The position numbers and the translations under genes are program-made. From contig SAAO01000015.1 of NCBI GenBank assembly GCA_009929375.1, positions 20,766 through 84,765 on the forward strand: 64,000 nt of DNA. Direction: 5' to 3'. Positions within the stretch are counted from its first letter, which is position 1, and each line of letters starts with the position of its first letter. The stretch comes from Bacteroidia bacterium. Lineage in GTDB: Bacteria > Bacteroidota > Bacteroidia > Bacteroidales > Paludibacteraceae. Positions 7,451 through 16,008 of the stretch are shown here, piece after piece. The notes under the pieces were generated by a model. That model did not search any database. It saw nothing but the letters and a program-made list of their open reading frames with translations, and had not been told where the DNA came from.

Positions 7451-9022
7451 ATGAAACCAACCACCATTACTTTACTTATGTCATTTCTTTTATCACTTGG
7501 GTTGTTTGCCCAGGATAAAGAGTTTGTGGATGACATATATTTCAAACCGTCTGACGCAAAAGCTATGATCAAAGAGCGTAAAAGTAAACCCACTACGCGA
7601 CCAAACGTCAAAAACGGAGCACGGGAAATAGTTTTTTCCGACGAGCTTGAAGATAGTACTTATCTTGAGTCAGATTCACTCGCTCTGAGATCACAACCTC
7701 TGGACTCTACAGATGAAGCCGGATATTATCTCAATGGATTTAACGGTAGCGAATCGGATTTGGAATATGCCAACAGAATTCGTAAATTTCATAATCCGAA
7801 GTATACTATCTTTATTGGTGATCCGGCTTACAATGATATTTATTTTCTGAATAGCTGGGACTGGAATGTGTATATTGATGGATCATATGCATGGGTAACT
7901 CCAACCTGGACTAATCCCTATTGGTTCGATTACATGTATAGTCCGTACAGCTATAGCAGCTGGTACTGGCGAAATAGTTTTTACTCTCCGTACTATGGTG
8001 GTTTCTACGGAGGATATTATGGAGGATATAACCCATGGTATTATGGAGGATATTATGATCCGTGGGGATATGGATATTATGGTTACGGATATGGTTACGG
8101 CTATGGTTATGGCTACAATGGTTGGGGATATCCTTATTACGGATCTTATTGGGGACATTCAAACTGGACTCCATCTTACGGAAGTAATTCGCGTAACTAT
8201 AATGAAGGTAGCCGACGTGACTTGTATACACAGAGTGGACGTGGATCGGTACGAAATACTTCCACATCTACAACTATTGGTGGAAGCCGGAATAACTACA
8301 GTGCAAATACATCAACCGGAAGAAGTGGATATACACGTTTAAGTTCGGATGTGAATAACAATAATCCACGCAGTTCGTCTTATACTTCGATAAACAGAAC
8401 TTCTACAGGAAGAGCTGTAACTCAGGGTAACACATTCAGAGCTGGTGAAGGATCGGCACCGCGATCGGGATACACAAGAACAAACCCGCAAACGACCAAT
8501 AGAACATCTACTTTTTCGGGTGATGGAGTTAACCGCTCGTCATATGGTACAGGACGTACAAATACTGACGGTTATCGCACTTCAAACTCTACCGGTGACT
8601 ACAGAAGTTCAGGCCGCGTTTCCACAAGTCCGAGAACCGGAACTGTGAGCTCTGGATCAAATACGCAGGGAACAACCCGTTCGTCTTCTACTTATTCGAC
8701 AGGCAGAACGCAGTCAACGTATTCAGGAGGAACGTCTACGCCACGTCCAAGCTATTCAACGGGTTCATCAACTCCGCGTAGTTCGTACTCTACCAGTTCT
8801 TCGTCGTCTTCGTCCTCTTCAAGCAGAAGTAGTTATCAGAGTAGTAGTCCATCACGCTCATCGTCGTCAGGATCGTCCTATTCAGCACCATCATCGTCGT
8901 CTTCCTCTTCTTATTCTTCATCCTCTTCCTCTTCGTCCTCCTCTTCTTCAGGATCATATTCCGGTGGAGGTGGTGGTGGATCATCTTCAAGAGGAGGTAG
9001 CTCTTCAGGTGGAAGAAGGTAA
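7451..9022 (+). CDS. Secreted low-complexity protein, Gly/Tyr-rich then Ser/Thr-rich (523 aa)
   Basis: I do not recognise a family function. A signal peptide (MKPTTITLLMSFLLSLGLFA) is followed by an ordinary globular segment (about residues 25-160: YTIFIGDPAYNDIYFLNSWD), then a Gly/Tyr/Trp-rich tract (about 160-240, with alternating GYGYGYGYGYGY), a Ser/Thr/Arg/Gly region, and a tail of almost pure serine ending in a glycine patch. Serine codons are mixed (TCN and AGY), so the composition is kept at protein level and is not a simple DNA repeat. The start is fixed by the strong AGGAGG site. The next gene, 100 bp downstream on the same strand, is an outer-membrane porin-like protein, so a cell-surface role is plausible. 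Confidence 0.75.
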   Translation: MKPTTITLLMSFLLSLGLFAQDKEFVDDIYFKPSDAKAMIKERKSKPTTRPNVKNGAREIVFSDELEDSTYLESDSLALRSQPLDSTDEAGYYLNGFNGSESDLEYANRIRKFHNPKYTIFIGDPAYNDIYFLNSWDWNVYIDGSYAWVTPTWTNPYWFDYMYSPYSYSSWYWRNSFYSPYYGGFYGGYYGGYNPWYYGGYYDPWGYGYYGYGYGYGYGYGYNGWGYPYYGSYWGHSNWTPSYGSNSRNYNEGSRRDLYTQSGRGSVRNTSTSTTIGGSRNNYSANTSTGRSGYTRLSSDVNNNNPRSSSYTSINRTSTGRAVTQGNTFRAGEGSAPRSGYTRTNPQTTNRTSTFSGDGVNRSSYGTGRTNTDGYRTSNSTGDYRSSGRVSTSPRTGTVSSGSNTQGTTRSSSTYSTGRTQSTYSGGTSTPRPSYSTGSSTPRSSYSTSSSSSSSSSSRSSYQSSSPSRSSSSGSSYSAPSSSSSSSYSSSSSSSSSSSSGSYSGGGGGGSSSRGGSSSGGRR

Positions 9023-9122
9023 AAAGGTCTGATGATGTTTCACAATGGATTGTCGAAGTTTGGCAGTCATGAACGATTTGAGAGTTTTTAAAATCTGATT
9101 TTATACATTAAGATAATATATT

Positions 9123-10712
9123 ATGAAACGAATACTATTAACACTGGCTTGTGCTTCTGCTTTTTCGGTTGCTTTCTCGCAGGTGGAACTTGATGCACTG
9201 AAGGTATCACAAACAGAAATTATGGGAACTGCTCGATATACAGGAGTTGCCGGAGCTTTCGGGGCTCTCGGGGGCGATGCTTCTGCTATCAAGGACAATC
9301 CTGCCGGACTGGGAGTTTTCCGCAAGTCGGAACTTACTGCTACTGCCGATATATTAATCCAGAATGTTAATTCTGGGTGGAATGGTTCCACCGGTTACGA
9401 TGATTTGTTCAAATATGGTTTCAATAATTTTTCATATGTCATTGCATTGCCAACATGGCGTTCGGAAAGTGGTTATGAAGGTTTAATGAGTTCGAATTTT
9501 GCATTTTCATATAATAAAATAAAGAATTTCAACCGTAGTTTAGCCATTCGAAGCAATGCAGCTGCATCGTCGATGACTGATTATATGGCTCAGTTTACAA
9601 ATCGTAATTACGGTTATTACACAAACGATTTGTCGAGTTTTTATCTCAATCCGGATAATTATCCAATGGATGGAGCTAAAAACCCGTATGAAAACATCAA
9701 AATACCCTGGATATCGATCATGGCTGCCAATTCCCATTTGATTAATGAAAATATTGATACGACTACCAATAAAACAATGTATTGGTCACCTCTTTTAGGA
9801 GATGCTGAACAGGTTACTCCAACGTACACGCTTCGTGAGCAGGGTGGGGTTGATGAATATAATTTTGGTTGGTCGGGTAATTTTAGTAACCGATTCTATT
9901 TCGGAGCAACTCTTAATATGCAATCGCTGTATTATCGTTCGGATGCTATTTATTCCGAAAGTTTTGGTAATGGTGGTAATATGAGCCTCAACAATACTGT
10001 AATTATGAATGGTACAGGTTTTAATCTGAATGTGGGAACAATCTTTATTCCGGTTGACTTTATCCGTTTCGGATTGGCTATGCATACTCCGATGATTTAT
10101 AATTTGTCTATGACTAATTATGCTGATCTTTATTCGTCGGAAGGAAATACGCAGAAGTCACCTGAAAATATGGTAAAATACAAACAGGTGTCGCCATTCC
10201 AATTGAATGCAAGTGCAGCTTTCTTACTTGACAACAGAGGATTCCTGAGTGCAGAGTATGTGTTTAGTAACTATAAAGGTATGCGTTTTAAAGATGAAGA
10301 AGGAAGTTCGCTGGCTTATCCGGACGAAAATGCAGGTTTTAGCAGTATGATGAATAATGCACGAACCATAAAAGTCGGAGCTGAGTATAAAGTAACAGAG
10401 AATTTTGCACTTCGTGCCGGTTTTGCAAACAGCAGTGCAGCTACCCGGCCCGATGCTACGAAATGGTTCGTACCAAGCACAACCCGTACCGATACAGAAT
10501 ACTTTATACATAATCGTACCGATTACTTCACTGCCGGACTAGGCTATCGCGAAGCAGGCTGGTATATTGATCTGGCGTACATGAATAAATCGCTTAATGA
10601 AACATTCTATGCTTATAATTCAGCTATACTGGCTGCTGATTATAAAGTAAATCCGGCAACCGTTAAAACAACTAACAACAATATTGTGATTACATTAGGA
10701 TTAAGGTTTTAG
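9123..10712 (+). CDS. Outer-membrane transport protein, OmpP1/FadL-like (529 aa)
   Basis: Probable beta-barrel of the outer membrane that passes hydrophobic or other small molecules. It has a signal peptide (MKRILLTLACASAFSVAFSQ) and the family signature near the mature N-terminus, GVAGAFGALGGDASAIKDNPAGLG, quoted here in shortened form: FGALGGDASAIKDNPAG. The rest consists of alternating aromatic and polar strands (YKVTENFALRAGFANSS, YFTAGLGYREAGWYIDLAYM) ending in a barrel-type last strand VITLGLRF with a C-terminal phenylalanine. In Bacteroidota such genes are often annotated hemin receptor, without proof. It probably forms a transcription unit with the low-complexity secreted protein upstream and ends at the terminator at 10744-10774. 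Confidence 0.8.
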   Translation: MKRILLTLACASAFSVAFSQVELDALKVSQTEIMGTARYTGVAGAFGALGGDASAIKDNPAGLGVFRKSELTATADILIQNVNSGWNGSTGYDDLFKYGFNNFSYVIALPTWRSESGYEGLMSSNFAFSYNKIKNFNRSLAIRSNAAASSMTDYMAQFTNRNYGYYTNDLSSFYLNPDNYPMDGAKNPYENIKIPWISIMAANSHLINENIDTTTNKTMYWSPLLGDAEQVTPTYTLREQGGVDEYNFGWSGNFSNRFYFGATLNMQSLYYRSDAIYSESFGNGGNMSLNNTVIMNGTGFNLNVGTIFIPVDFIRFGLAMHTPMIYNLSMTNYADLYSSEGNTQKSPENMVKYKQVSPFQLNASAAFLLDNRGFLSAEYVFSNYKGMRFKDEEGSSLAYPDENAGFSSMMNNARTIKVGAEYKVTENFALRAGFANSSAATRPDATKWFVPSTTRTDTEYFIHNRTDYFTAGLGYREAGWYIDLAYMNKSLNETFYAYNSAILAADYKVNPATVKTTNNNIVITLGLRF

Positions 10713-10743
10713 TATTTTATTTTATCTTGTTTTATTTTTTTTG

Positions 10744-10774
10744 AAGAGAGCAGCTTTCGGGTTGCTCTTTTTTT
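10744..10774 (+). terminator. Terminator after the FadL-like gene
   Basis: AGAGCAGC and GTTGCTCT (7 of 8 pairs) around a short loop, followed by a run of T. Confidence 0.75.
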
Positions 10775-10931
10775 GATATATTGAGAGGAATAATAAACGA
10801 TATTATTTTATTCTGATTTTTATCTACGATGTCAGTATTGGTGGGGGCTTATATGTGAATTTAAACCCTGTTGCTGATTTATGATTTCCAGACTGTTGGT
10901 TTAATTTTTTAGAAAATACTAAAAATTATCG

Positions 10932-10939
10932 TATATTTG
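10932..10939 (+). promoter_or_regulatory. -7 box upstream of the symporter
   Basis: TATATTTG matches the Bacteroidota -7 consensus TAnnTTTG; the -33 region is a T run rather than TTTG. This would give a leader of about 90 nt. The rest of the 323-bp gap 10713-11035 holds only the terminator at 10744-10774. Confidence 0.4.
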
Positions 10940-11035
10940 TGAACTTTTTATATGCTTTTTGTGACGAAATGAATAAAAGTGCAGTGTTTTTGATTACTTA
11001 CGCATTTCAATAAAAAATCTAATGCAGTTTTCATT

Positions 11036-12568
11036 ATGAGAAAATCACTACTTCTGCTATGTGGCTTATTATTTATCTTTCCTTTGTTTGCTCAGGAAAC
11101 CGGGACCGATTTTCAGGGTAAACTAAATAATTTTTTTCAGCCCCTGCTTGATTTTCTCGACAAAATTCTGTTTTTCGACCCATTTGCTGCTTTGGGTTTC
11201 GAGTTTGGAGTAAAGATTCCCTTCATTATTATATGGCTGATATTTGGTGCGGTTTTCTTCACTATTTATCTGCGTTTTATAAATCTGCGCGGGTTGAAAC
11301 ATGCATGGGAACTCGTTGTTGGAAAATATGATAAGGATGGTCATGAAGGCGAGATTTCGCATTTTCAGGCTATTTCCACAGCCTGTGCTTCAACAGTGGG
11401 ACTGGGTAATATTGCAGGTGTAGCTGTAGCCATAGCAATGGGTGGACCGGGTGCTACTTTCTGGCTTATAATTGCAGGATTTCTGGGAATGACAACCAAG
11501 TTTACAGAATGTACTCTGGGTGTAAAATATCGCAAATTGAATCCTGATAACAGCGTTTCAGGCGGACCAATGTATTACCTTAGAGATGGCTTGGCGAAAA
11601 AGGGTTTAAAAGGTATAGGGAAAATTCTTGCATTGGTATTTGCTGTCTTTGCATCAATCGGGGCTTTTGGTATTGGTAATATGTTTCAATCCAATCAGTT
11701 GGTGGCACAAACAATTCTTGTGTTTCCAGCTTTGGGAGAATATCAGTTGTGGATTGGAATTTTAGTAGCTGTACTGGTTGGTGTGGTGATTATAGGAGGA
11801 ATAAAAGGAATTGCACGTGTGAATGATAAACTGTTTCCTTTGATGGCTATACTTTACATAGTGTCCTGTTTGGTGGTTATAGGCGTAAATTATCAACATA
11901 TTGGTGATGCATTTATGTTAATTCTAAAGGGAGCTTTTACGCCCGATGCAGCTAAGGGAGGCTTTGTGGGAGTGATGATTATCGGATTCAGAAGAGCTGC
12001 TTTTTCAAATGAAGCCGGGATTGGTTCAGCTGCCATTGCACACTCAACTGTAAAAACACAAATGCCTGTTACCGAAGGCTTCGTTGCGTTGCTGGAACCT
12101 TTTATTGATACGGTAGTTATTTGTACCATGACAGCACTTGTCATTATCGTGACAGGTATGTATCAGAATCCGTCAAACCTTGAAGGAACACAGCTTACTT
12201 CGGCTGCTTTTGCCACTGTTTCGGACTGGTTTCCGTATTTACTATTACCGGCCATTATCCTTTTTGCCTTTACCACAATTATTTCATGGTCGTATTATGG
12301 CGTTAAAAGTTTCGATTTTCTTGCAGGTGGAATCAGTGAAAAATTGTTTGGAAAGCGAATTTATGCAACCAGATTTTATCAACTCATATTTTTACTGATT
12401 ACAGTTGTAGGTTCAGTGCTGAGTCTGAGTAATTTGGTTGATTTTTCCGATATGCTTGTGCTTGCAATGGCTGTGCCTAATATTATTGGTTTGTTGATAT
12501 TAGCCCCTGAAGTGAAAAATGAATTAAAAGAATATTTAATCTGGATAAAAACGCAAAAAGTCAAATGA
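11036..12568 (+). CDS. Alanine/glycine:cation symporter (AGCS family, 510 aa)
   Basis: Imports alanine or glycine with Na+ (or H+) across the inner membrane. Family signatures are visible: STACASTVGLGNIAGVAVAI near the first core helices, SGGPMYYLRDGL, and FSNEAGIGSAAIAHS in the second half. About ten to eleven hydrophobic helices are present. An odd feature is the N-terminus: MRKSLLLLCGLLFIFPLFAQ looks like a signal peptide preceding an amphipathic stretch before the first core helix, giving extra length relative to simple AGCS proteins. The gene overlaps the next one by 4 bp (ATGA at 12565-12568), so the two are translationally coupled. Confidence 0.9.
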   Translation: MRKSLLLLCGLLFIFPLFAQETGTDFQGKLNNFFQPLLDFLDKILFFDPFAALGFEFGVKIPFIIIWLIFGAVFFTIYLRFINLRGLKHAWELVVGKYDKDGHEGEISHFQAISTACASTVGLGNIAGVAVAIAMGGPGATFWLIIAGFLGMTTKFTECTLGVKYRKLNPDNSVSGGPMYYLRDGLAKKGLKGIGKILALVFAVFASIGAFGIGNMFQSNQLVAQTILVFPALGEYQLWIGILVAVLVGVVIIGGIKGIARVNDKLFPLMAILYIVSCLVVIGVNYQHIGDAFMLILKGAFTPDAAKGGFVGVMIIGFRRAAFSNEAGIGSAAIAHSTVKTQMPVTEGFVALLEPFIDTVVICTMTALVIIVTGMYQNPSNLEGTQLTSAAFATVSDWFPYLLLPAIILFAFTTIISWSYYGVKSFDFLAGGISEKLFGKRIYATRFYQLIFLLITVVGSVLSLSNLVDFSDMLVLAMAVPNIIGLLILAPEVKNELKEYLIWIKTQKVK

Positions 12569-12927
12569 GAAATTCTGTAAGTCAAACAATTACTGTGAGT
12601 TCGTTTCAGACCGCCGAAAGTCTTGGCTCCGGTTTGTTACCTGTTTTTTCGACACCTGCATTGGTAGCTTTGATGGAAAATACTGCTATGCAACTGATTG
12701 ATACACCCGATGGAAAATCGAGTGTGGGTATTATGATTCAGGTAAAACACCTGAAAGCTTCACCTGTAGGAGCTAAAATTACCTGTACAGCTACTTTGGT
12801 GGCTAACGAAGGTCGTGGATATAGTTTCGAACTTGTTGCCACTGATGAATCGGGTGACAGAGTAGGAGAGGGACTCCATGAAAGAGTAGTGATAGATGTG
12901 GATAAATTTATGTCGAAAGTAAAATAA
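12565..12927 (+). CDS. Hotdog-fold thioesterase, FlK-like (120 aa)
   Basis: Probably hydrolyses a small acyl-CoA thioester in the cytoplasm. The 120-aa length and the order of motifs (GLLPVFSTPALVALMENTAM, then SVGIMIQVKHLKASPVG and GLHERVVIDVDKF) are those of the single-domain hotdog thioesterases related to fluoroacetyl-CoA thioesterase; the helix containing the MENTAM segment carries the catalytic acid in that family. The actual substrate cannot be told. Its start overlaps the stop of the symporter by 4 bp, suggesting co-expression, and the pair is closed by a very long perfect hairpin at 12936-12992. Confidence 0.8.
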   Translation: MRNSVSQTITVSSFQTAESLGSGLLPVFSTPALVALMENTAMQLIDTPDGKSSVGIMIQVKHLKASPVGAKITCTATLVANEGRGYSFELVATDESGDRVGEGLHERVVIDVDKFMSKVK

Positions 12928-12935
12928 TTTCCGGC

Positions 12936-12992
12936 TTTTCAAACAACAAACCCCGCGGATAAACTTTATCCGCGGGGTTTGTTGTTTGAAAA
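12936..12992. terminator. 28-bp-arm perfect palindrome, bidirectional terminator
   Basis: The arms 12936-12963 and 12965-12992 are perfect reverse complements with a single central base. The core is GC-rich (ACCCCGCGGAT) and the outer ends are TTTT/AAAA. It sits between the convergent thioesterase and GH30 genes and can terminate both. Confidence 0.9.
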
Positions 12993-13001
12993 TATCTGTT
13001 T

Positions 13002-14378
13002 TTATTCTTTCCACTTAAAAGTTACAACTTCGCCTGGTTTGAAAGTGTAACTGAACAGTTTTTTGTCGGTCTGAATCAATACTTCTTTTGCTTCAGAGCC
13101 GTAATAAACTCCCATATATACCAATGTTCCGTCAGGATTCAGGAAAGCTGCACCTTTTACTGCTTCACCGTTTGAAACCAAACGTTTTGCATTGGGTTGA
13201 ATAAACTTTCCGTAATGAGTCAGGGCATAATACTCTGCATGTTTCTTTATTTCACCCGATTTGTTGATTTCCACCACGCCATAGCAGTCCTGACAACCAA
13301 AGTTTTTAGGTCCGTTATTTTCATCGAGTGCCAGATTCCACAGAAGTGCGTTTTTGCTCCAGCAATTCATGGCACCCACAAAAAGCTCACCCACATACCA
13401 ACGTACATTCTGATCGAAATCAGGTGCCCAACCACCTCCCGATTGCTCGGTAAAATAAACATTGCGGTCAGGATGTGCTTCATGTACCTTGCAAAGAGCC
13501 GAAATGTGTCCTTTGTAAAGATGAAAACCTGAGCCATCCACATATTCCTTTGCTTTTGCGTCGTTCATAATGCTGATCGGATAATCGGGATTATCGCAGT
13601 TATGATCGAAAAGTACAATTTTGGTTTGCAGTCCTGAAGCTTTCAGTTTCGGACCGAAATGATCACGGATAAATACCTTTTGTTCTTCGGCTGTCATGTC
13701 CATGCAAGGATAAGCAGCAGTGCCATATTCTGGCTCGTTTTGCACGGTCATAGTATGAATATCGATACCTTCCTGTTTGTAAGCCTGAATGTATTTTATC
13801 AGATAATCGGCATACACATCGTAACAGTCGGGACGAAGTTTTCCGCCCACCATACTGTTATTTGTTTTCATCCATGCCGGAGGACTCCAGGGCGTTGCCA
13901 TAATTTGCATTCCCGGATTTATAGCCAGAATTTCTTTCAGCATAGGAATCACATCTTTATGATCTTCAGCAATTGAAAAATTTGAAAGTGTAAAATCTTC
14001 GGTTTCGCTATAGCTGAAGAAATTAAACGAGAAATCGGAAGCTCCCACAGCCAGACGAGTGTAGTTGATACCAACTCCTGAAGGTGTAAAAAGCTCTCTG
14101 AAAAGCGAGTCGCGTTTTGCAGGTGTCAGATTGTGATGAAACACCCAGGCCGAAGCGTGAGTAAGTGCTGCACCTACGCCATGAACTGTCTGACAGGTAT
14201 CAGCTGCCGAAATTCTGATAATTTCAGAGCCTTTTTTAAGATCTTTGCCAAAAAGAATTTCCTTTTCGACTAATAAACTATCGGTATCAGGCAATGAGCT
14301 CAGAACCTGAATTTTTTCGGCCTGGCTGCATGACATCAGACCTAAAGTAAGTGCAAGTAGTGTTGATTTGAATTGCAT
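13002..14378 (-). CDS. GH30 glycoside hydrolase, lipoprotein (458 aa)
   Basis: Retaining beta-glycosidase of family GH30, likely active on beta-1,6-glucan given its neighbours. The lipoprotein signal ends in LMSC (about residues 14-17), so the enzyme is membrane-anchored. The family is shown by VHGVGAALTHASAW, MATPWSPPAWMKTNNSM, the acid/base Glu in TVQNEPEYG (about 216) and the nucleophile Glu in YFTEQSGGGWAPD (about 311). It is the last gene of the minus-strand PUL1, 14 bp after another GH30 of the same layout. The pair probably arose by duplication and may differ in endo/exo action or substrate length. A glucosylceramidase-type activity is the alternative. Confidence 0.88.
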   Translation of the reverse strand: MQFKSTLLALTLGLMSCSQAEKIQVLSSLPDTDSLLVEKEILFGKDLKKGSEIIRISAADTCQTVHGVGAALTHASAWVFHHNLTPAKRDSLFRELFTPSGVGINYTRLAVGASDFSFNFFSYSETEDFTLSNFSIAEDHKDVIPMLKEILAINPGMQIMATPWSPPAWMKTNNSMVGGKLRPDCYDVYADYLIKYIQAYKQEGIDIHTMTVQNEPEYGTAAYPCMDMTAEEQKVFIRDHFGPKLKASGLQTKIVLFDHNCDNPDYPISIMNDAKAKEYVDGSGFHLYKGHISALCKVHEAHPDRNVYFTEQSGGGWAPDFDQNVRWYVGELFVGAMNCWSKNALLWNLALDENNGPKNFGCQDCYGVVEINKSGEIKKHAEYYALTHYGKFIQPNAKRLVSNGEAVKGAAFLNPDGTLVYMGVYYGSEAKEVLIQTDKKLFSYTFKPGEVVTFKWKE

Positions 14379-14392
14379 AATTTATTGTTATT

Positions 14393-15841
14393 TTATTTGA
14401 ATTTGAATGTAACCACAGATTCGTTGTACTGGTCATAAGTGAATTTTCGATTTCCAATACGAATACTGTATTTTTGTTTGGCTCCGCTGCGGTTGAGAAC
14501 CACCACTACTTTGGTGCCGTCAGTATTCAGAAAGGAAGATACCGTGAATCCACCGGGCCAGTTGGCTGAACTGTTTTTAATACGCAGGGCATCCATTCGA
14601 ACTGTTTTTGCAAAATGTCCAAGTAAATAGTATTCTTCGTTTCTCTGATATTTACCATCAATTTTTATAGTCACAACGCCACGACAATTCTGACAACCGC
14701 CCGTGGTTGTGGTAGGGCCACTTTTTTCGTTAAGTGCCAGATTCCACATTAAAAAGTTTTTCGAACCACGGTTTACCGAGGCCATCAGAAACTCCTTCAT
14801 ATACCAGAACATATTTCCCATACGTGTGTCGGTATTCCAGCCTCCGCCCGATTGTTCGGTAAAATAAACGTCTTTGTCAGGGTGTTTGTCCTGCAATAAG
14901 TCAATGGCCGCTGCATTTCCTCCGTATCCGTGCCAGCCAGTTCCGGCCACATATTGTCGGGTAATGGGGTCGTTGAGAATGTTCATGGGATAATATGACA
15001 TATCGAAATTATGATCCCAAATAATGATTTTTGTTTTGATATTGTTGGCAACGAATTTAGGTCCGAGATAGTCGCGGATAATTTCGTTTTGTTCCTGCCA
15101 AAGCATTTTCATGGTCGGATAACCATTGGTTTCGTGCATGGGCTCATTCTGAATGGTAATGGCATCGATATGAATTCCTTCCGCTTCGAAAGCTTTGATA
15201 TACTTCACAAAGTATTCAGCAAAATCATTATATACCTCTTTACCTTTTAAACTACCTCCGTTCATGCTGTTATTTGCTTTCATCCATGCCGGTGCACTCC
15301 AGGGACTTGCCATAATTTTTATATCCGGATTTATTGCCAGAATCTGACGTAATACAGGAATCAGATCATTGCGGTCGCGTTCGGGTATCGCAAACTGATT
15401 AATGTCGGGCTGATCGCAATAACTATATGTGCCAATCGAAAAGTCGGAAGAGCCAATAGTAATTCGCAGATAGTTTATACCAATACCTTTTTCAGGGTCA
15501 AATAAATCCTCGAGTAAAGGCGTTCTGTCGGCCGAGTTGAGTTGATTAATCAGATAAGCTGAAGAACCTGTAAGCGCAGCTCCAAAACCGTCGATACTTT
15601 GATAAGTGGTGGTTGAGTCGAGCACGATGGTGAAATTACCAATGTCGCGCGAGAAATTTATCGGAAGCTGTTTCTGGTGCAGATGTACTTCGTTGTCGGT
15701 TGTAAGCCATAAATTTACGTCTCCTATTGAATCAACGGGATCCGGATCCGGGTTTGGATCCTGCGTAACCGGATCTTTACAACTATGGAAAAGGAGTATA
15801 AGAGCAAGAAAGATGAATGATATTGCTGATTTTTGTGACAT
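14393..15841 (-). CDS. GH30 glycoside hydrolase, lipoprotein (second copy)
   Basis: The start at 15841 is preferred over an in-frame ATG at 15901 because it gives a clean lipoprotein signal, MSQKSAISFIFLALILLFHSC. A Pro/Asp-rich linker (TQDPNPDPDPVD) then leads to the GH30 fold: DGFGAALTGSSAY, MASPWSAPAWMKANNSMNGG, acid/base Glu in TIQNEPMHE (about residue 230), nucleophile Glu in YFTEQSGGGWN (about 328). The linker suggests exposure at the cell surface. Only about half of the residues seem shared with the neighbouring GH30, so the duplication is old. Together with GH3 and the binding proteins it fits beta-1,6-glucan breakdown. Confidence 0.88.
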   Translation of the reverse strand: MSQKSAISFIFLALILLFHSCKDPVTQDPNPDPDPVDSIGDVNLWLTTDNEVHLHQKQLPINFSRDIGNFTIVLDSTTTYQSIDGFGAALTGSSAYLINQLNSADRTPLLEDLFDPEKGIGINYLRITIGSSDFSIGTYSYCDQPDINQFAIPERDRNDLIPVLRQILAINPDIKIMASPWSAPAWMKANNSMNGGSLKGKEVYNDFAEYFVKYIKAFEAEGIHIDAITIQNEPMHETNGYPTMKMLWQEQNEIIRDYLGPKFVANNIKTKIIIWDHNFDMSYYPMNILNDPITRQYVAGTGWHGYGGNAAAIDLLQDKHPDKDVYFTEQSGGGWNTDTRMGNMFWYMKEFLMASVNRGSKNFLMWNLALNEKSGPTTTTGGCQNCRGVVTIKIDGKYQRNEEYYLLGHFAKTVRMDALRIKNSSANWPGGFTVSSFLNTDGTKVVVVLNRSGAKQKYSIRIGNRKFTYDQYNESVVTFKFK

Positions 15842-15884
15842 AGTATTTATAAAAATAAGAAGCGTTCCCGGGGATAGTATATAT

Positions 15885-15987
15885 GAACGCAAATTACGCA
15901 AATTTTAGTCTCCAAACCTACAAAACGATGAATAAAAATTTCAGTCAGCTTGTATGAATTAGTGGCTTATTTGCGTAATTTGTGTTC
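15885..15987. repeat. 19-bp inverted repeat in the SGBP-GH30 gap
   Basis: GAACGCAAATTACGCAAAT (15885-15903) and its reverse complement at 15969-15987 match at 18 of 19 bases with a 65-bp spacer. It occupies most of the 167-bp gap between two PUL1 genes. Confidence 0.7.
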
Positions 15988-16008
15988 AGTGACTATTTAC
16001 ATAGTCTG

